From the NCBI RefSeq assembly GCF_900107585.1, contig NZ_FNQM01000001.1, forward strand, positions 1 through 64,000: 64,000 nucleotides of DNA. The letters run 5' to 3'. The stretch comes from Rubrimonas cliftonensis. Lineage in GTDB: Bacteria > Pseudomonadota > Alphaproteobacteria > Rhodobacterales > Rhodobacteraceae. Each line of letters opens with the position of its first letter. Positions within the stretch are counted from its first letter, which is position 1. Below, in pieces: positions 1 through 10,458 of this stretch. The notes below the pieces were generated by a model. It did not search any database. It saw only the letters and a program-made list of their open reading frames with translations, and had not been told where the DNA came from. Position numbers and translations under genes: made by a program.

Positions 1-2
1 AA

Positions 3-1340
3 GCCCTGGTGCGCGCCATGGTGTTCAACCGGCTGTGCGATCCGGCCAGCAAGCTCGGCTGCCTGCGCTGGCTGGAGACCGTCGCCATGCCGGCGGCGCC
101 GGAGGGCGTCACCCACCAGCATCTCCTGCGCGCCATGGACGCGCTGATGGACCACGCCGAGCGGGTCGAGATGGAGCTGGCGAAGCAGATCCGCCCGCTC
201 GTCGACCGCGATCTGGCGGTGGTGTTCTACGACCTGACCACCGTGCGCATCCATGGCGAGGGGGCTGTCGAGGACGACATCCGCGCGTACGGCATGAACA
301 AGGAGCTGGGCGCCGTCGCGCGGCAGTTCGTACTCGGCGTCGTGCAGACCGCCGAAGGCCTGCCGCTGATGCACACGGTTCACCCGGGCAACGTCGCCGA
401 GACCAAGACCCTGCAGGCGATGCTCGCCGCTGTCTTGCAGCGTTTCCCGGTCCAGCGCGTGATCCTGGTCGCCGACCGCGGCCTGCTCAGTCTCGACAAC
501 ATCGGCGCGCTGACCGCGCTCGCCGACCAGGGTGGGCGGACGCTGGAGTTCATCCTCGCCGTCCCCGCCCGGCGCTACGGCGAGCTGGTCGAGACCTTCC
601 GCGACATCGCCTTCGACGAGGCAGGGCTGGCCGAGGCCGCCTTCGCCGGCCATCGCCTGATCGTCGCCCACGATCCCCTGCGCGCGGCCGAGCAAGGCGA
701 CCGTCGCCGCGCCCGCATCGCCGAGCTCGAGGTCATGGCCGAGACGATGGTCGCGAAGCTCGACGCGCAGGACGCGGCGCGCGCGACGGAGGCCAAGGCC
801 GCTCGCGGCCGCCGGGCGTCGGACCGCGGCGCCTACAGCCGCTTCACCCGCGCCGTCACTGATGCCGAACTCACCCGCTTCCTCAAGGCCGACTTCGCCG
901 CCGACCGCTTCAGCTGGTCCGTGGAGGAGGACGCCGTCGCTGAAGCCGAACTCTTCGACGGCAAGCTCGCATTGCTGACCAACGCCCCGGATCTGACGCC
1001 TGCCGACGCCGTCGCCCGCTACAAGGCGCTTGCCGACATCGAGCGCGGCTTTCGCGTGCTGAAATCCGACATCGAGATCGCTCCGGTCCATCACCGGCTG
1101 CCCGACCGCATCCGAGCCCATGCGCTGATCTGCTTTCTCGCCCTCACGCTCTACCGCGTCATGCGCATGCGCCTGAAAGCTAAGGGCCGCAGCGCCAGCC
1201 CCAGCACCGCCCTCGCCATGCTCGCCCGCATTCAGCGCCATCACGCGCGGATCGCGGACCGAAAGCTGGAAGGCGTCACCACCCCGAACACCGAGCAACT
1301 GGACCTCTTCGACACGCTGAACCTGCCAAAACCAGCCTGA
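3..1340 (+). CDS. IS1634-family transposase, 5' end outside the window
   Basis: This is a DDE transposase of the IS4/IS1634 kind. The frame is open at the left edge, so the true start lies upstream. The protein keeps the expected order of catalytic segments: a first Asp in VFYDLTTVRIHGE, a second Asp in ILVADRGLLS, and the C-terminal IERGFRVLKSDIEI segment that carries the catalytic Glu, followed by a hydrophobic helix (ALICFLALTLYRVM). No frameshift is visible in the part shown, so the element may be intact. The terminal inverted repeat should lie just after the stop codon, between about 1341 and 1385, but without the left end it cannot be paired. The insertion appears to have cut a HEPN-type gene on the other strand. 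Confidence 0.88.
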   Translation, partial: ALVRAMVFNRLCDPASKLGCLRWLETVAMPAAPEGVTHQHLLRAMDALMDHAERVEMELAKQIRPLVDRDLAVVFYDLTTVRIHGEGAVEDDIRAYGMNKELGAVARQFVLGVVQTAEGLPLMHTVHPGNVAETKTLQAMLAAVLQRFPVQRVILVADRGLLSLDNIGALTALADQGGRTLEFILAVPARRYGELVETFRDIAFDEAGLAEAAFAGHRLIVAHDPLRAAEQGDRRRARIAELEVMAETMVAKLDAQDAARATEAKAARGRRASDRGAYSRFTRAVTDAELTRFLKADFAADRFSWSVEEDAVAEAELFDGKLALLTNAPDLTPADAVARYKALADIERGFRVLKSDIEIAPVHHRLPDRIRAHALICFLALTLYRVMRMRLKAKGRSASPSTALAMLARIQRHHARIADRKLEGVTTPNTEQLDLFDTLNLPKPA

Positions 1341-1901
1341 CAAGCCCGTGTAGTTACATTTTGGCCCATCCGGCCATAACAATATCAATCGCTTACGCGT
1401 TTTGCTGTCGAAGTTGGGGTGCCACCCATTGCCGAAAGTGTGCGCAATAACACCGTCTCGGTAATTCTTAAGGTTCTGAAGCTCGGCCGACCTCGAAACG
1501 AAATCCAGACGCTCGTAGAGCTCTTCATGCGCCTGCGAGTGAGAAATGCGTTGAGAAATCATCCTGTCACCAAGGCGCTTAAAGCTCACCGTAACTTGGC
1601 TTCGTAACTCGCTTGCTGCGGTCAGTCGATCCGAATATCTTCTAAGTTTGAATGCAGAAAGACGGTCACTGTTTCCCTTGTCTGGATCCCAGAAACGCGC
1701 CAATGCCAGAACCGCGCTCTGAAACAGAGCTTCGCCGCATTGGCTCGGGATCCAAGCAAGAACGCCGAACTCTCGATCCGCTGCAATAAGTTGCTCAGTG
1801 AGGGCGTTACAAGATGCGATCTTCGTGACCGCATCTTGATAGTTGTCGGTAAGCGCGCCGAAGAGCTGCTCAATCTCTGCATCAAGCGCGCCTTCACACA
1901 T
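1341..1901 (-). pseudogene. HEPN-domain (AbiU2-like) gene truncated by the transposon
   Basis: An open frame starts with ATG at 1901 and reads without a stop up to the IS end. It is not a shadow of another gene: the composition is ordinary and the DNA is clearly less GC-rich than its neighbours. It begins MCEGALDAEIEQLFGALTD, continues with a helical segment (ALARFWDPDKGNSDRL) and reaches NYRDGVIAHTF, which fits the Rx4-6H motif of HEPN ribonuclease domains, in the AbiU2-like style. The ATG is 5 nt after the ilvC stop codon, with AAAGAG overlapping that stop as a plausible ribosome binding site, so translation may be coupled to ilvC. The exact IS junction is unclear (somewhere in 1341-1385). 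Beyond it the frame runs antisense through the transposase, so the native C-terminus is lost. The HEPN assignment rests on motif and helix pattern only. Confidence 0.5.
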
Positions 1902-1906
1902 GCTCT

Positions 1907-3349
<1,443 letters not shown>

Positions 3350-4438
3350 ATGAATTGGGTCTACAATCTCAGGACGTCGCTGGTGACCAGCGTGTTCGTA
3401 TGCATGGCGGGCGTCGCCTCGGCCGACAGCATCACGCCGCTCACCTTCAGCGCCGACCTTGCGGTGGGCGAGTCGGCGACGATCTCCAAGACCGTCGTGG
3501 TCAATGAGGGCGCGCCCACCGATGCGCTCGTCGACGTCCACTTCCTGATCGACACGTCCGGCAGCATGAGCGGTGAGATCAACGCTGCGAAGGCTGCTGC
3601 GGCGGAACTCTTCGACGGGCTCAAGGCGTCGTTCGGCGATGTCGCCGCCGGGGTGGGCGTGTTCTCCGAAGGATCGTTCCTGCCGCCCGACGGGCCGCTC
3701 AACGGGCGATCGATCAACCAGGATCTGACCACCGACACCACGACTTTCACCGGCGCAGTGAACAACGTCTCGCTCGGCAACCCTGACGGGGGCTTCGACC
3801 GTCCCGAGTCCGGCTACACCGCGATCGCGCAGGCGGGTTCGAACGTTTCGTGGCGGGCGGGCTCCAACCGGTTCATGTTCGTCTTCACCGACGCCGATGG
3901 AAAGGGCGACTCGGTCGGCGCCCTGGCCGCGCTCGCCGACGAGGACATCGATCTCATCGTTCTCGCCTACCGCCGCACCGATATCCAGCAGAGCACCTAC
4001 GGGAACATCCTGGGCGCCGACGTCTTCGGAAGCACGACCTCGGCGGAGGCCATCATCGACGACGTGACGGCCGGGATCACGGCCGGCTTCGCCGACTACA
4101 CGTCCGTCACCGTGGGCGACCTCGACGGCGGCTTGCCCAACATCGCTGTTTCGACCGTCTGCACCTCGGCTGACACCGGCGCCTGCGTCGGCGCCGAGGC
4201 CGTCGGCGTTTTCGATCGCTCCACCGAGCGAACCTTCACCTTCGACGTCACCTTCACGCGCATCGCCGCAGGCTCCACGACCTTCGACACCTTCGCTCTC
4301 GTCGATGGTGGCATCGTCGCTCGTGAATTCGACAGCTTCCCCGACAGCGCCGCGGTGATCCCCGTGCCGGCGGCGCTCCCGCTGCTCGCGTCGGCCTTCT
4401 GCGGCTTCGCGCTGTTCCGCCGCAAAAGGGCCGCCTGA
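3350..4438 (+). CDS. Secreted vWA-domain protein with VPLPA-CTERM sorting signal
   Basis: The product looks like an exported surface or matrix protein. From ATG 3350 (gggaga 9 nt upstream) it has a signal peptide ending near GVASADS. A von Willebrand factor A domain follows, with an intact MIDAS DTSGSMS motif (DxSxS) and a later FTDADGKGD acidic segment. The C-terminus is a sorting tag: VPAALPLLASAF, a short hydrophobic stretch, then FRRKRAA. This matches the VPLPA-CTERM pattern of exosortase substrates common in Rhodobacterales; no exosortase gene is in this window. A hairpin follows, and a TPR protein gene starts 86 bp downstream on the same strand. The ligand and exact role are unknown. 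Confidence 0.8.
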   Translation: MNWVYNLRTSLVTSVFVCMAGVASADSITPLTFSADLAVGESATISKTVVVNEGAPTDALVDVHFLIDTSGSMSGEINAAKAAAAELFDGLKASFGDVAAGVGVFSEGSFLPPDGPLNGRSINQDLTTDTTTFTGAVNNVSLGNPDGGFDRPESGYTAIAQAGSNVSWRAGSNRFMFVFTDADGKGDSVGALAALADEDIDLIVLAYRRTDIQQSTYGNILGADVFGSTTSAEAIIDDVTAGITAGFADYTSVTVGDLDGGLPNIAVSTVCTSADTGACVGAEAVGVFDRSTERTFTFDVTFTRIAAGSTTFDTFALVDGGIVAREFDSFPDSAAVIPVPAALPLLASAFCGFALFRRKRAA

Positions 4439-4469
4439 CGAGAGGCTCCGCTTGACGGAGTAGACGCTT

Positions 4470-4493
4470 GCGCGGGGCGAGGCAGCCCCGCGC
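4470..4493 (+). terminator. Stem-loop after the vWA/VPLPA gene
   Basis: The arms gcgcggggc and gccccgcgc form a perfect 9-bp stem around a 6-nt loop, followed by ccctcctt. The T tract is weak, so it may be a terminator or an mRNA-stabilising hairpin that lowers expression of the downstream TPR gene. A smaller ctccg/cggag hairpin lies just upstream at 4446-4460. Confidence 0.5.
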
Positions 4494-4524
4494 CCCTCCT
4501 TGTCACATCTGGAGTTCCCGTCCG

Positions 4525-6228
4525 ATGTCCGCATTTCAACGCACAATTTTCGCGGCCGCCGCTTTCGCCCTCGCGCTCGCAGCCGCGCCATCCGGCGCCG
4601 CCACGATCGTGGATCGGCTCGACAGGCAAGCCGACGAGGCGCAGGAAGGGTATCTCGTCCCGATCGCCGAGGCCCTCGCCGCGGGCGACATCGACCGGGC
4701 GGAGACGCTGATCCAGGCGCGTCTGGAGGCGGAGCCCGACGATGCGCTCGCTTGGGAGTTGCTTGGCGTCGCATCGGCCCTCTCTGGCGACGCCGCCGGC
4801 GCCGACGCCGCTTATGCGCGCGCGATTGCGCTCGATCCCGGACGGCTGACGGCCTGGATCAAGCGCGGCGATCTTGCCGACGCATACGGCGACATGGAGG
4901 GGGCGCGGCGCGCGTGGCTCGGGGCGCTCGACGTCAACCCGCGATACGCGATCGCGCATGAGCGCCTGGGATTTTACTATGCGACGGCCGGTCGACCCGA
5001 CGCGGCGATCTCCCACCTCGAGCAGGCGCTTGCCGCCTCTGCGGCTGACGGGGATCGGCTGGAGGCCGACCTCGCGTTTCTCTACAACCGCGCCGATCGC
5101 CCAAAGGACGCGCTCACGCTGTTGAAGCGTTGGGACGAGGCCGCTGCGCGCGGCGATGCGGCGCCGTCACTACAGATGCTCGCCCTCGGCAACGCGCATT
5201 TCGCCCTCGGCGACGCCGAGACCGCCATCGCGCGCTATCGGCTCGGGCTCGCGACCGCGCCCGGCGATGGCGCGCTCCTGCGCGCTTTCGGAGCGGCGCT
5301 GCTGGCGACAGGCGACGCGGAGGGCGCGGCGGCGGCGCTCGAGGGACCGGCGGCGGCCGAGCCGATCGACGCTTTCGCCAACGCCCAGCGCGGGCGGGCG
5401 CTTCTGGCGATCGGTCGCCCCGCAGAGGCCGTCGACGCAGCCGAACGCGCGATCGAGGCCGAGAACGGAGCGTCGGCTGCGACCCTCATGCTCGCCGCGC
5501 GCGCGCGGCTCGCGGCGGGGGAGGCGGACGCCGCCGCCGATGCGGCGCGGCGGCTCGTGGCGCTGCATCCCGACGAGCCCGCCGCCTGGCGTGAGCAGTC
5601 GACGATTCTGGGCGCACTGGGCCGCTATGACGCCGCTCTCGCGGCAAGCGACGCGGGCCTCGCGCGCTTTCCCGAAGACGCCGCAATGCTGAGGGGCCGC
5701 AGTCTCGCAAACTTGCGGCTCGGGCGCCTCGACGCGGCCGCGGCCGACGCCGCCGGCGCGGCGGCGGTCGCGCCCGACTGGCTCGAACCGCGGTACCTGC
5801 TTGGCGTCATCGAGGAGGCGCGCGGCGACGCCGTCGCCGCGGAGGCGGCGTATCGCGCGGCCTTGGCGGTCGCGCCGGACCATGCGCTCAGTCTCAACAA
5901 CCTCGCCATGCTGCGCCTGCGGGCAGGCGCGGCCGAGGAGGCTCTCCCGCTCGCGCAGCGGAGCGTGTCCCTTGCTGGCGTCGCGGCGACCTACGACACG
6001 CTCGCGCAGGTTCTTGCGGCCTCCGATCGACTCGGCGAGGCGCTCGGAGCCCAGCGCGAGGCGGTCCGGCTGGACGCGAACGACATCGGGGCCCGGTTGC
6101 GGCTCGCGACCTATGTCGCCGCGTCGGGCGACGTGGAGGCCGCGCGCGCCGTGCTGCGCGAGGCGCTCGCGGCGGCGACGGTCGAGGAGGATGTCGAGCG
6201 CGTCTCATCGGCCTTGGACCGGCTCTGA
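4525..6228 (+). CDS. Exported TPR-repeat protein
   Basis: A protein of about 567 aa made almost entirely of tetratricopeptide repeats, with many A-x-A-Y/A-Y-R helix pairs such as AYARAIALDPG, AHERLGFYYATAGR and AEAAYRAALAVAPDHALSLNNLAML. I chose ATG 4525 because it is preceded by a ggag site and opens a good signal peptide (MSAFQRTIFAAAAFALALAA, cleaved after the following PSGA). TPR arrays are protein-interaction scaffolds; an exported one may work in envelope or polymer assembly. Its place behind a VPLPA-CTERM protein recalls TPR proteins of exosortase and exopolysaccharide loci, but this link is inference. Confidence 0.75.
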   Translation: MSAFQRTIFAAAAFALALAAAPSGAATIVDRLDRQADEAQEGYLVPIAEALAAGDIDRAETLIQARLEAEPDDALAWELLGVASALSGDAAGADAAYARAIALDPGRLTAWIKRGDLADAYGDMEGARRAWLGALDVNPRYAIAHERLGFYYATAGRPDAAISHLEQALAASAADGDRLEADLAFLYNRADRPKDALTLLKRWDEAAARGDAAPSLQMLALGNAHFALGDAETAIARYRLGLATAPGDGALLRAFGAALLATGDAEGAAAALEGPAAAEPIDAFANAQRGRALLAIGRPAEAVDAAERAIEAENGASAATLMLAARARLAAGEADAAADAARRLVALHPDEPAAWREQSTILGALGRYDAALAASDAGLARFPEDAAMLRGRSLANLRLGRLDAAAADAAGAAAVAPDWLEPRYLLGVIEEARGDAVAAEAAYRAALAVAPDHALSLNNLAMLRLRAGAAEEALPLAQRSVSLAGVAATYDTLAQVLAASDRLGEALGAQREAVRLDANDIGARLRLATYVAASGDVEAARAVLREALAAATVEEDVERVSSALDRL

Positions 6229-6309
6229 CGGCGCGGCGACGACGGGGTGGCGCCGCGCCGGCTTGCATTCCGGCGCCGGGTGGCGGCTCCTAGCGGCGGC
6301 GGTGCGGAT

Positions 6310-7092
6310 ATGGCGCGGCGGTCGAGGGACTTTAAGGTGAGGCAGGGCGCTGCGGAGGGCGTGACGGCGGTGCTGACGAGCTGCGGGCGGATGCGCCAGC
6401 TCGGGCGGCTGCTGGAGAGCCTGCGCGCCTTCAACGATCATCCGCTCGCGCGCTTCATCCTGATGGAGGACAGCGGCGACGCCGAGGCGGGCCGCATCGC
6501 CGCCGATCTGGGCTTCGACGTCGAGTTGCACCTCGCCCAGCAGCGCCGGGGCCAGCTCGCGTCGATCGACTACGCCTATGCTCGGGTCGAGACGCCGTGG
6601 ATCCTGCATCTGGAGGATGACTACGTCTTCACCCGGCCCGGCTATGTCGCCGAGGCGCTGGCGGTGCTGCGCGCCGATCCGCGGGTGAGCATGGTGTCCG
6701 GGCGTGTCTGGGGCGAGGAATTCGCCGGAACGCGGCCGCCGGTGACGGCGGTCGACGGCGTGCGGGTGCGGCTCATCCCGCGCGACGCGCACCCGTCCTG
6801 GTTCGGCTACGCCTTCCACACCGGGCTGCGGCGCAAGCGGGAATGGGAGCGGTTCGGCCCCTTCGCGCCCTATCGCCGGGAATGGGATGTCAGCTACGCC
6901 ATGAAGCGCGCCGGGATGCGCATGGCCTATCTCGTCGAGCCGGCGTACCATGACGACGATCTCGGCGAGCAGAGCGCGTCGAGCGACCCCGCCCGGCCTG
7001 CGCGCGCGGCCTCGCTGGGATACAAGTTCTCGAAATCGGCCAAGAAGGCGCTGTTCCGCGTCGAGCGCGCGCTCGGCCGCTACCGGGACTGA
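6310..7092 (+). CDS. Glycosyltransferase family 2-like protein
   Basis: A 260-aa GT-A fold protein, probably transferring a sugar from a nucleotide donor to a surface glycan. It opens with a beta-strand and donor-binding segment (VTAVLTSCGRMRQLGRLLESL) and has the metal-binding acidic motif in WILHLEDDYVF (EDD in the DxD position). Later WDVSYAMKRAGMRMAYLVEP is typical of the acceptor half. No transmembrane segment is evident. The start at ATG 6310 is preferred over a longer frame because the upstream residues are low-complexity Arg/Ala. Acceptor and donor are not predictable. Confidence 0.65.
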   Translation: MARRSRDFKVRQGAAEGVTAVLTSCGRMRQLGRLLESLRAFNDHPLARFILMEDSGDAEAGRIAADLGFDVELHLAQQRRGQLASIDYAYARVETPWILHLEDDYVFTRPGYVAEALAVLRADPRVSMVSGRVWGEEFAGTRPPVTAVDGVRVRLIPRDAHPSWFGYAFHTGLRRKREWERFGPFAPYRREWDVSYAMKRAGMRMAYLVEPAYHDDDLGEQSASSDPARPARAASLGYKFSKSAKKALFRVERALGRYRD

Positions 7093-7209
7093 CGCGCCGC
7101 TCCATGCGACAGGGTCTGTGATACGGTCTGTGAGATCGTCACCGAACCGGCGCTTGCCGCGGAACGCCCGTCGCGGCACGCGGTAGGGCGGAGAGCGGAG
7201 GAGGAAGAC

Positions 7210-7647
7210 ATGCGTTTCGAATTGACCGATGCGCTGGCCGGGCTCGCCGGCGGCGCCATGATCGGCGTTGCGGCGGCGCTGCTGCTGCTCGGCGTGGGGC
7301 GGATCGCGGGGATCAGCGGCGTCGTCGGCGGCCTGCTGCGGCCGACTGGACAAGCCGCCGACGGCGACAACGCCGCCTTCCTCGCCGGGCTGGTCGGCGC
7401 GCCGGCGCTGGCGGCGCTCGTCTGGGGCGCGCCGGAGATCGGCGCGACGACCTCCGTTCCGCTGCTGGTCGCGGCGGGCCTGCTGGTGGGCTTCGGCACG
7501 CGGATGGGCTCGGGCTGCACCTCGGGCCATGGCGTCTGCGGGATGTCGCGGCTCTCGCCGCGCTCGCTGGCGGCGACGGCGACGTTCATGGCCGTCGCCG
7601 CCGCGATCGTGGCGGCGATGCGTCTGACGCTCGGGGGGGCCGCGTGA
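7210..7647 (+). CDS. YeeE/YedE family membrane protein, first half
   Basis: A 145-aa integral membrane protein with about four transmembrane segments. The signature [20 protein letters not shown], containing the conserved Cys residues, is that of the YeeE/YedE (sulfur transport, PmpA-like) family. In E. coli YeeE (TsuA) such cysteines handle thiosulfate. Here the family is split into two half-size genes; the stop of this one overlaps the next start in TGATG, indicating coupled translation and a heteromeric transporter for a reduced sulfur species. The ATG follows a ggaggaaga ribosome binding site. Confidence 0.85.
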   Translation: MRFELTDALAGLAGGAMIGVAAALLLLGVGRIAGISGVVGGLLRPTGQAADGDNAAFLAGLVGAPALAALVWGAPEIGATTSVPLLVAAGLLVGFGTRMGSGCTSGHGVCGMSRLSPRSLAATATFMAVAAAIVAAMRLTLGGAA

Positions 7648-8075
7648 TGCGCCGGCTCGTCCACTTCGGCTCGGGCGCGCTCTTCGGCCTCGGCCTGCTC
7701 GTCTCCGACATGATCGATCCGGCGCGCGTGCTGGCCTTCCTCGACGTCGCCGGCGGCGCCTGGGATCCGACGCTCGCCTTCGTGATGGGCGGCGCGCTCA
7801 TCCCCATGGCCGTGGCCTGGCGCGTCGCGGCGGCGCGGGCGCGTCCCGCCTTCGGCGACCGCTTTCCCGGCCCCCCCTCTGGCGGGATCGACGCCCGGCT
7901 GCTGGGGGGCGCGGCGCTCTTCGGCGCCGGCTGGGGGCTCGTCGGCTTCTGCCCCGGCCCGGCGCTGTCTGCTCTGCTGGTCGGCGGCTGGCCGGTGGCG
8001 GTCTTCGTCGCGGCGATGCTCGCCGGCATGGCGCTCCATGGCTGGCGCCTCGGTCGGCGCGGCGTCGCGGTCTGA
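7647..8075 (+). CDS. YeeE/YedE family membrane protein, second half (DUF6691-like)
   Basis: A 142-aa hydrophobic protein that partners the preceding gene. It starts [18 protein letters not shown], has four predicted membrane spans and the conserved LFGAGWGLVGFCPGPAL motif with a single Cys in a membrane hairpin. This is the second module of PmpAB-like sulfur transporters. The ATG at 7647 shares its A with the stop codon of the first gene. The pair stands alone without a visible sulfurtransferase or BigR-type regulator in the window. Confidence 0.83.
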   Translation: MRRLVHFGSGALFGLGLLVSDMIDPARVLAFLDVAGGAWDPTLAFVMGGALIPMAVAWRVAAARARPAFGDRFPGPPSGGIDARLLGGAALFGAGWGLVGFCPGPALSALLVGGWPVAVFVAAMLAGMALHGWRLGRRGVAV

Positions 8076-8208
8076 GTGCGACGGTTGGTCCTAGGAACTG
8101 GACCGACTGCGGCCCAGCGTCAGCTTGAGCCTCACGCCTGCACCAGTTAGAGCCAAGATCATGTGCGTGGCGCGGCGACGCGTCAGGGAAACAAGTCAGG
8201 AGCAACGC

Positions 8209-9831
8209 ATGGCCGACGCCACAGCGTCCCACGACCACCACGCGGCGCCGGGGTTCTTCACCCGCTGGTTCTGCTCGGTGAACCACAAGGACATCGGGAT
8301 CCTCTACCTCATCAGCGCCGGCGTGCTGGGCGCGATCTCGGTGGCGATGACGTTCTACATGCGGCTCGAACTGATGGAGCCGGGCGTGCAGTACATGCTG
8401 ACCGAGGACGGTCAGGTGGACGGCAACCTGTGGAACGTGATGATCACGGGCCACGGCATCCTGATGATGTTCTTCGTCGTGATCCCCGCGCTGTTCGGCG
8501 GCTTCGGCAACTACTTCATGCCGCTTATGATCGGTGCGCCGGACATGGCGTTCCCGCGGATGAACAACCTCAGCTATTGGCTGTTCGTGGCCGGCGCCAC
8601 GCTGGCGGTGCTCGCCGTTTTCGTGGACGGCGGCGTGCATGCCGGCTGGGTGCTCTACGCGCCGCTCTCCACCACGGGCTCGCCGGGCATGGCGATGGAC
8701 CTCGCGATCTTCGCGGTGCACCTCTCGGGCGCTTCGTCGATTCTCGGCGCGATCAACATCATCACGACGTTCCTGAACATGCGCGCGCCGGGGATGACCC
8801 TGTTCAAGGCGCCGCTGTTCGCGTGGTCGATCTTCGTGACGGCGTTCCTCATCCTGCTGGCGCTGCCGGTGCTGGCCGGCGCCATCACCATGCTGCTGAC
8901 CGACCGCAACTTCGGCACGACCTTCTTCGACCCCGCAGGCGGGGGCGACCCCATCCTCTACCAGCACATCCTTTGGTTCTTCGGTCACCCGGAAGTGTAC
9001 ATCCTGATCGTGCCGGGCTTCGGCATCGTCAGCCACATCGTCTCGACCTTCTCTAAGAAGCCGGTGTTCGGCTATCTCGGCATGGTCTGGGCGATGATCG
9101 CGATCGGCGTGCTCGGCTTCGTCGTCTGGGCGCACCACATGTACACCGTGGGCATGTCGGCCGACGCGCAGGCCTACTTCATGCTCGCCACGATGGTCAT
9201 CGCGGTGCCGACCGGCGTGAAGATCTTCTCGTGGATCGCCACGATGTGGGGCGGTTCGATCGAGCTCAAGACGCCGATGCTGTGGGCGCTGGGCTTCATC
9301 TTCCTGTTCACCGTCGGCGGCGTGACCGGCGTGGTGCTGAGCCAGGCCGGCGTCGACCGCGCCTATCACGACACCTACTACGTCGTGGCGCACTTCCACT
9401 ACGTCATGAGCCTCGGCGCGGTGTTCACGATCTTCGCCGGCATCTACTACTGGATCGGCAAGATGTCGGGCCGCCAGTATCCCGAGTGGGCCGGCAAGCT
9501 GCACTTCTGGATGATGTTCATCGGCGCCAACATCACCTTCTTCCCGCAGCACTTCCTTGGCCGCGCCGGCATGCCGCGTCGCTACATCGACTACCCCGAG
9601 GCGTTCGCCTACTGGAACTACGTCAGCTCGATCGGCGCGTTCATCTCCATCGCGTCGTTCGTGTTCTTCATCGGCGTGATGTGGTACACGCTGACCCGTG
9701 GACAGCGCATCACCGAGAACGCCTACTGGGGCTCGACCGACACGCTGGAGTGGACCCTCCCCAACCCGCCGCCGGAGCACACCTTCGAGACTCTGCCGAC
9801 GCCGGACCAGTGGAACAAGGCCCATCACTGA
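8209..9831 (+). CDS. ctaD: Cytochrome c oxidase subunit I (aa3-type)
   Basis: The catalytic subunit of the aa3 terminal oxidase, which reduces O2 to water and pumps protons in the cytoplasmic membrane. With the start at ATG 8209 (aggag upstream) the protein is 540 aa, normal for the family. Heme and copper ligands are all visible: H82 (GHGILM, heme a), H260 and the cross-linked Y264 (GHPEVY, CuB), H309 and H310 (CuB), H395 (heme a3) and H397 (heme a). The K-channel Lys is K338. The gene stands apart from the other subunit genes, as ctaD does in Rhodobacter relatives. Confidence 0.98.
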   Translation: MADATASHDHHAAPGFFTRWFCSVNHKDIGILYLISAGVLGAISVAMTFYMRLELMEPGVQYMLTEDGQVDGNLWNVMITGHGILMMFFVVIPALFGGFGNYFMPLMIGAPDMAFPRMNNLSYWLFVAGATLAVLAVFVDGGVHAGWVLYAPLSTTGSPGMAMDLAIFAVHLSGASSILGAINIITTFLNMRAPGMTLFKAPLFAWSIFVTAFLILLALPVLAGAITMLLTDRNFGTTFFDPAGGGDPILYQHILWFFGHPEVYILIVPGFGIVSHIVSTFSKKPVFGYLGMVWAMIAIGVLGFVVWAHHMYTVGMSADAQAYFMLATMVIAVPTGVKIFSWIATMWGGSIELKTPMLWALGFIFLFTVGGVTGVVLSQAGVDRAYHDTYYVVAHFHYVMSLGAVFTIFAGIYYWIGKMSGRQYPEWAGKLHFWMMFIGANITFFPQHFLGRAGMPRRYIDYPEAFAYWNYVSSIGAFISIASFVFFIGVMWYTLTRGQRITENAYWGSTDTLEWTLPNPPPEHTFETLPTPDQWNKAHH

Positions 9832-9857
9832 GCCTTTCGGGGGAGCCTGGAGCGCCC

Positions 9858-9936
9858 ATGAAGACGATGACGACGCGCCATGGCTGAGGCCGGCGCCGAC
9901 GACGCGGCCGGGGGAGTTCCCCCGGCCGTTTCTCTT
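9858..9936 (+). promoter_or_regulatory. Nine-codon ORF followed by a terminator-like hairpin behind ctaD
   Basis: A tiny reading frame with a ggag site encodes MKTMTTRHG (9858-9887) and overlaps the ATG of the next gene. At 9905-9928 the arms cggccggggg and cccccggccg form a perfect 10-bp stem with an AGTT loop, followed by tttctctt. This looks like an intrinsic terminator for ctaD, yet it lies inside the first codons of the DUF2244 gene. It could act as an attenuator or simply terminate most ctaD transcripts. Confidence 0.45.
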
Positions 9937-10458
9937 GAGGCCGCCGCCTTCGCGCGGCGCGATCCGCCGCTCTGGGCGGTGACGCTCTGGCCGCACCAGT
10001 CGATGACGCGCGGCGGCTTCCGCTTCTTCATGGCGGCCCTCGCCGCCGGGCTTGCGATCCCCTTGCTCGCGGTGCTGGGGGCGCCGGGGGGCTCGGCGGC
10101 GGCGCTGTTCCTCTCGCCCTTCGTGGTGGGCGCGCTGGGGCTGGTCTGGGCGATGGTGCGGCTCAACGTCCGCCGGCGGCGACTGACCGAGGCGGTGCGG
10201 CTCTGGCCCGACGCGATGGCCGTCGAGCGGCGCGAGCCCGGCGGGCGCGTGCTGCGCTGGGCCGCCAACCCGTACTGGGTCCGCGTCGAGCTGGAGGACA
10301 CGCCGACCGTGGAGCGCTACCTCACCGTCAGCGGCGGCCCGCGGCTGATCGAACTGGGCGCATTCCTGACGCCGGAGGAGCGGGTGGCGCTGGCGGTCGA
10401 ACTGCGCGCGGCCCTGCGCCGGGCGCGCGGCGCCGCCGGCCCGGTCACGCCAGCCTGA
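9880..10458 (+). CDS. DUF2244 membrane protein
   Basis: A 192-aa protein with two adjacent transmembrane helices (about residues 48-65 and 70-92) and a mostly beta-type cytoplasmic region, the pattern of DUF2244. Proteins of this family are widespread in alphaproteobacteria and often lie near oxidase genes, but no activity is established. The ATG at 9880 has no good ribosome binding site, and a strong hairpin falls inside codons 9-17; an internal GTG start near 9978 is possible. Its 3' end overlaps that of the convergent MBL-fold gene by 14 nt. Confidence 0.72.
   Translation: MAEAGADDAAGGVPPAVSLEAAAFARRDPPLWAVTLWPHQSMTRGGFRFFMAALAAGLAIPLLAVLGAPGGSAAALFLSPFVVGALGLVWAMVRLNVRRRRLTEAVRLWPDAMAVERREPGGRVLRWAANPYWVRVELEDTPTVERYLTVSGGPRLIELGAFLTPEERVALAVELRAALRRARGAAGPVTPA

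Noticed and set aside
1419-1607. 62-aa + strand frame
   Set aside because: It lies antisense to the better HEPN-like frame and has no ribosome binding site or family features.
1622-1897. 91-aa minus-strand frame
   Set aside because: Same strand as the HEPN-like gene but in another frame; its Ser/Arg-rich composition is that of an out-of-frame reading.
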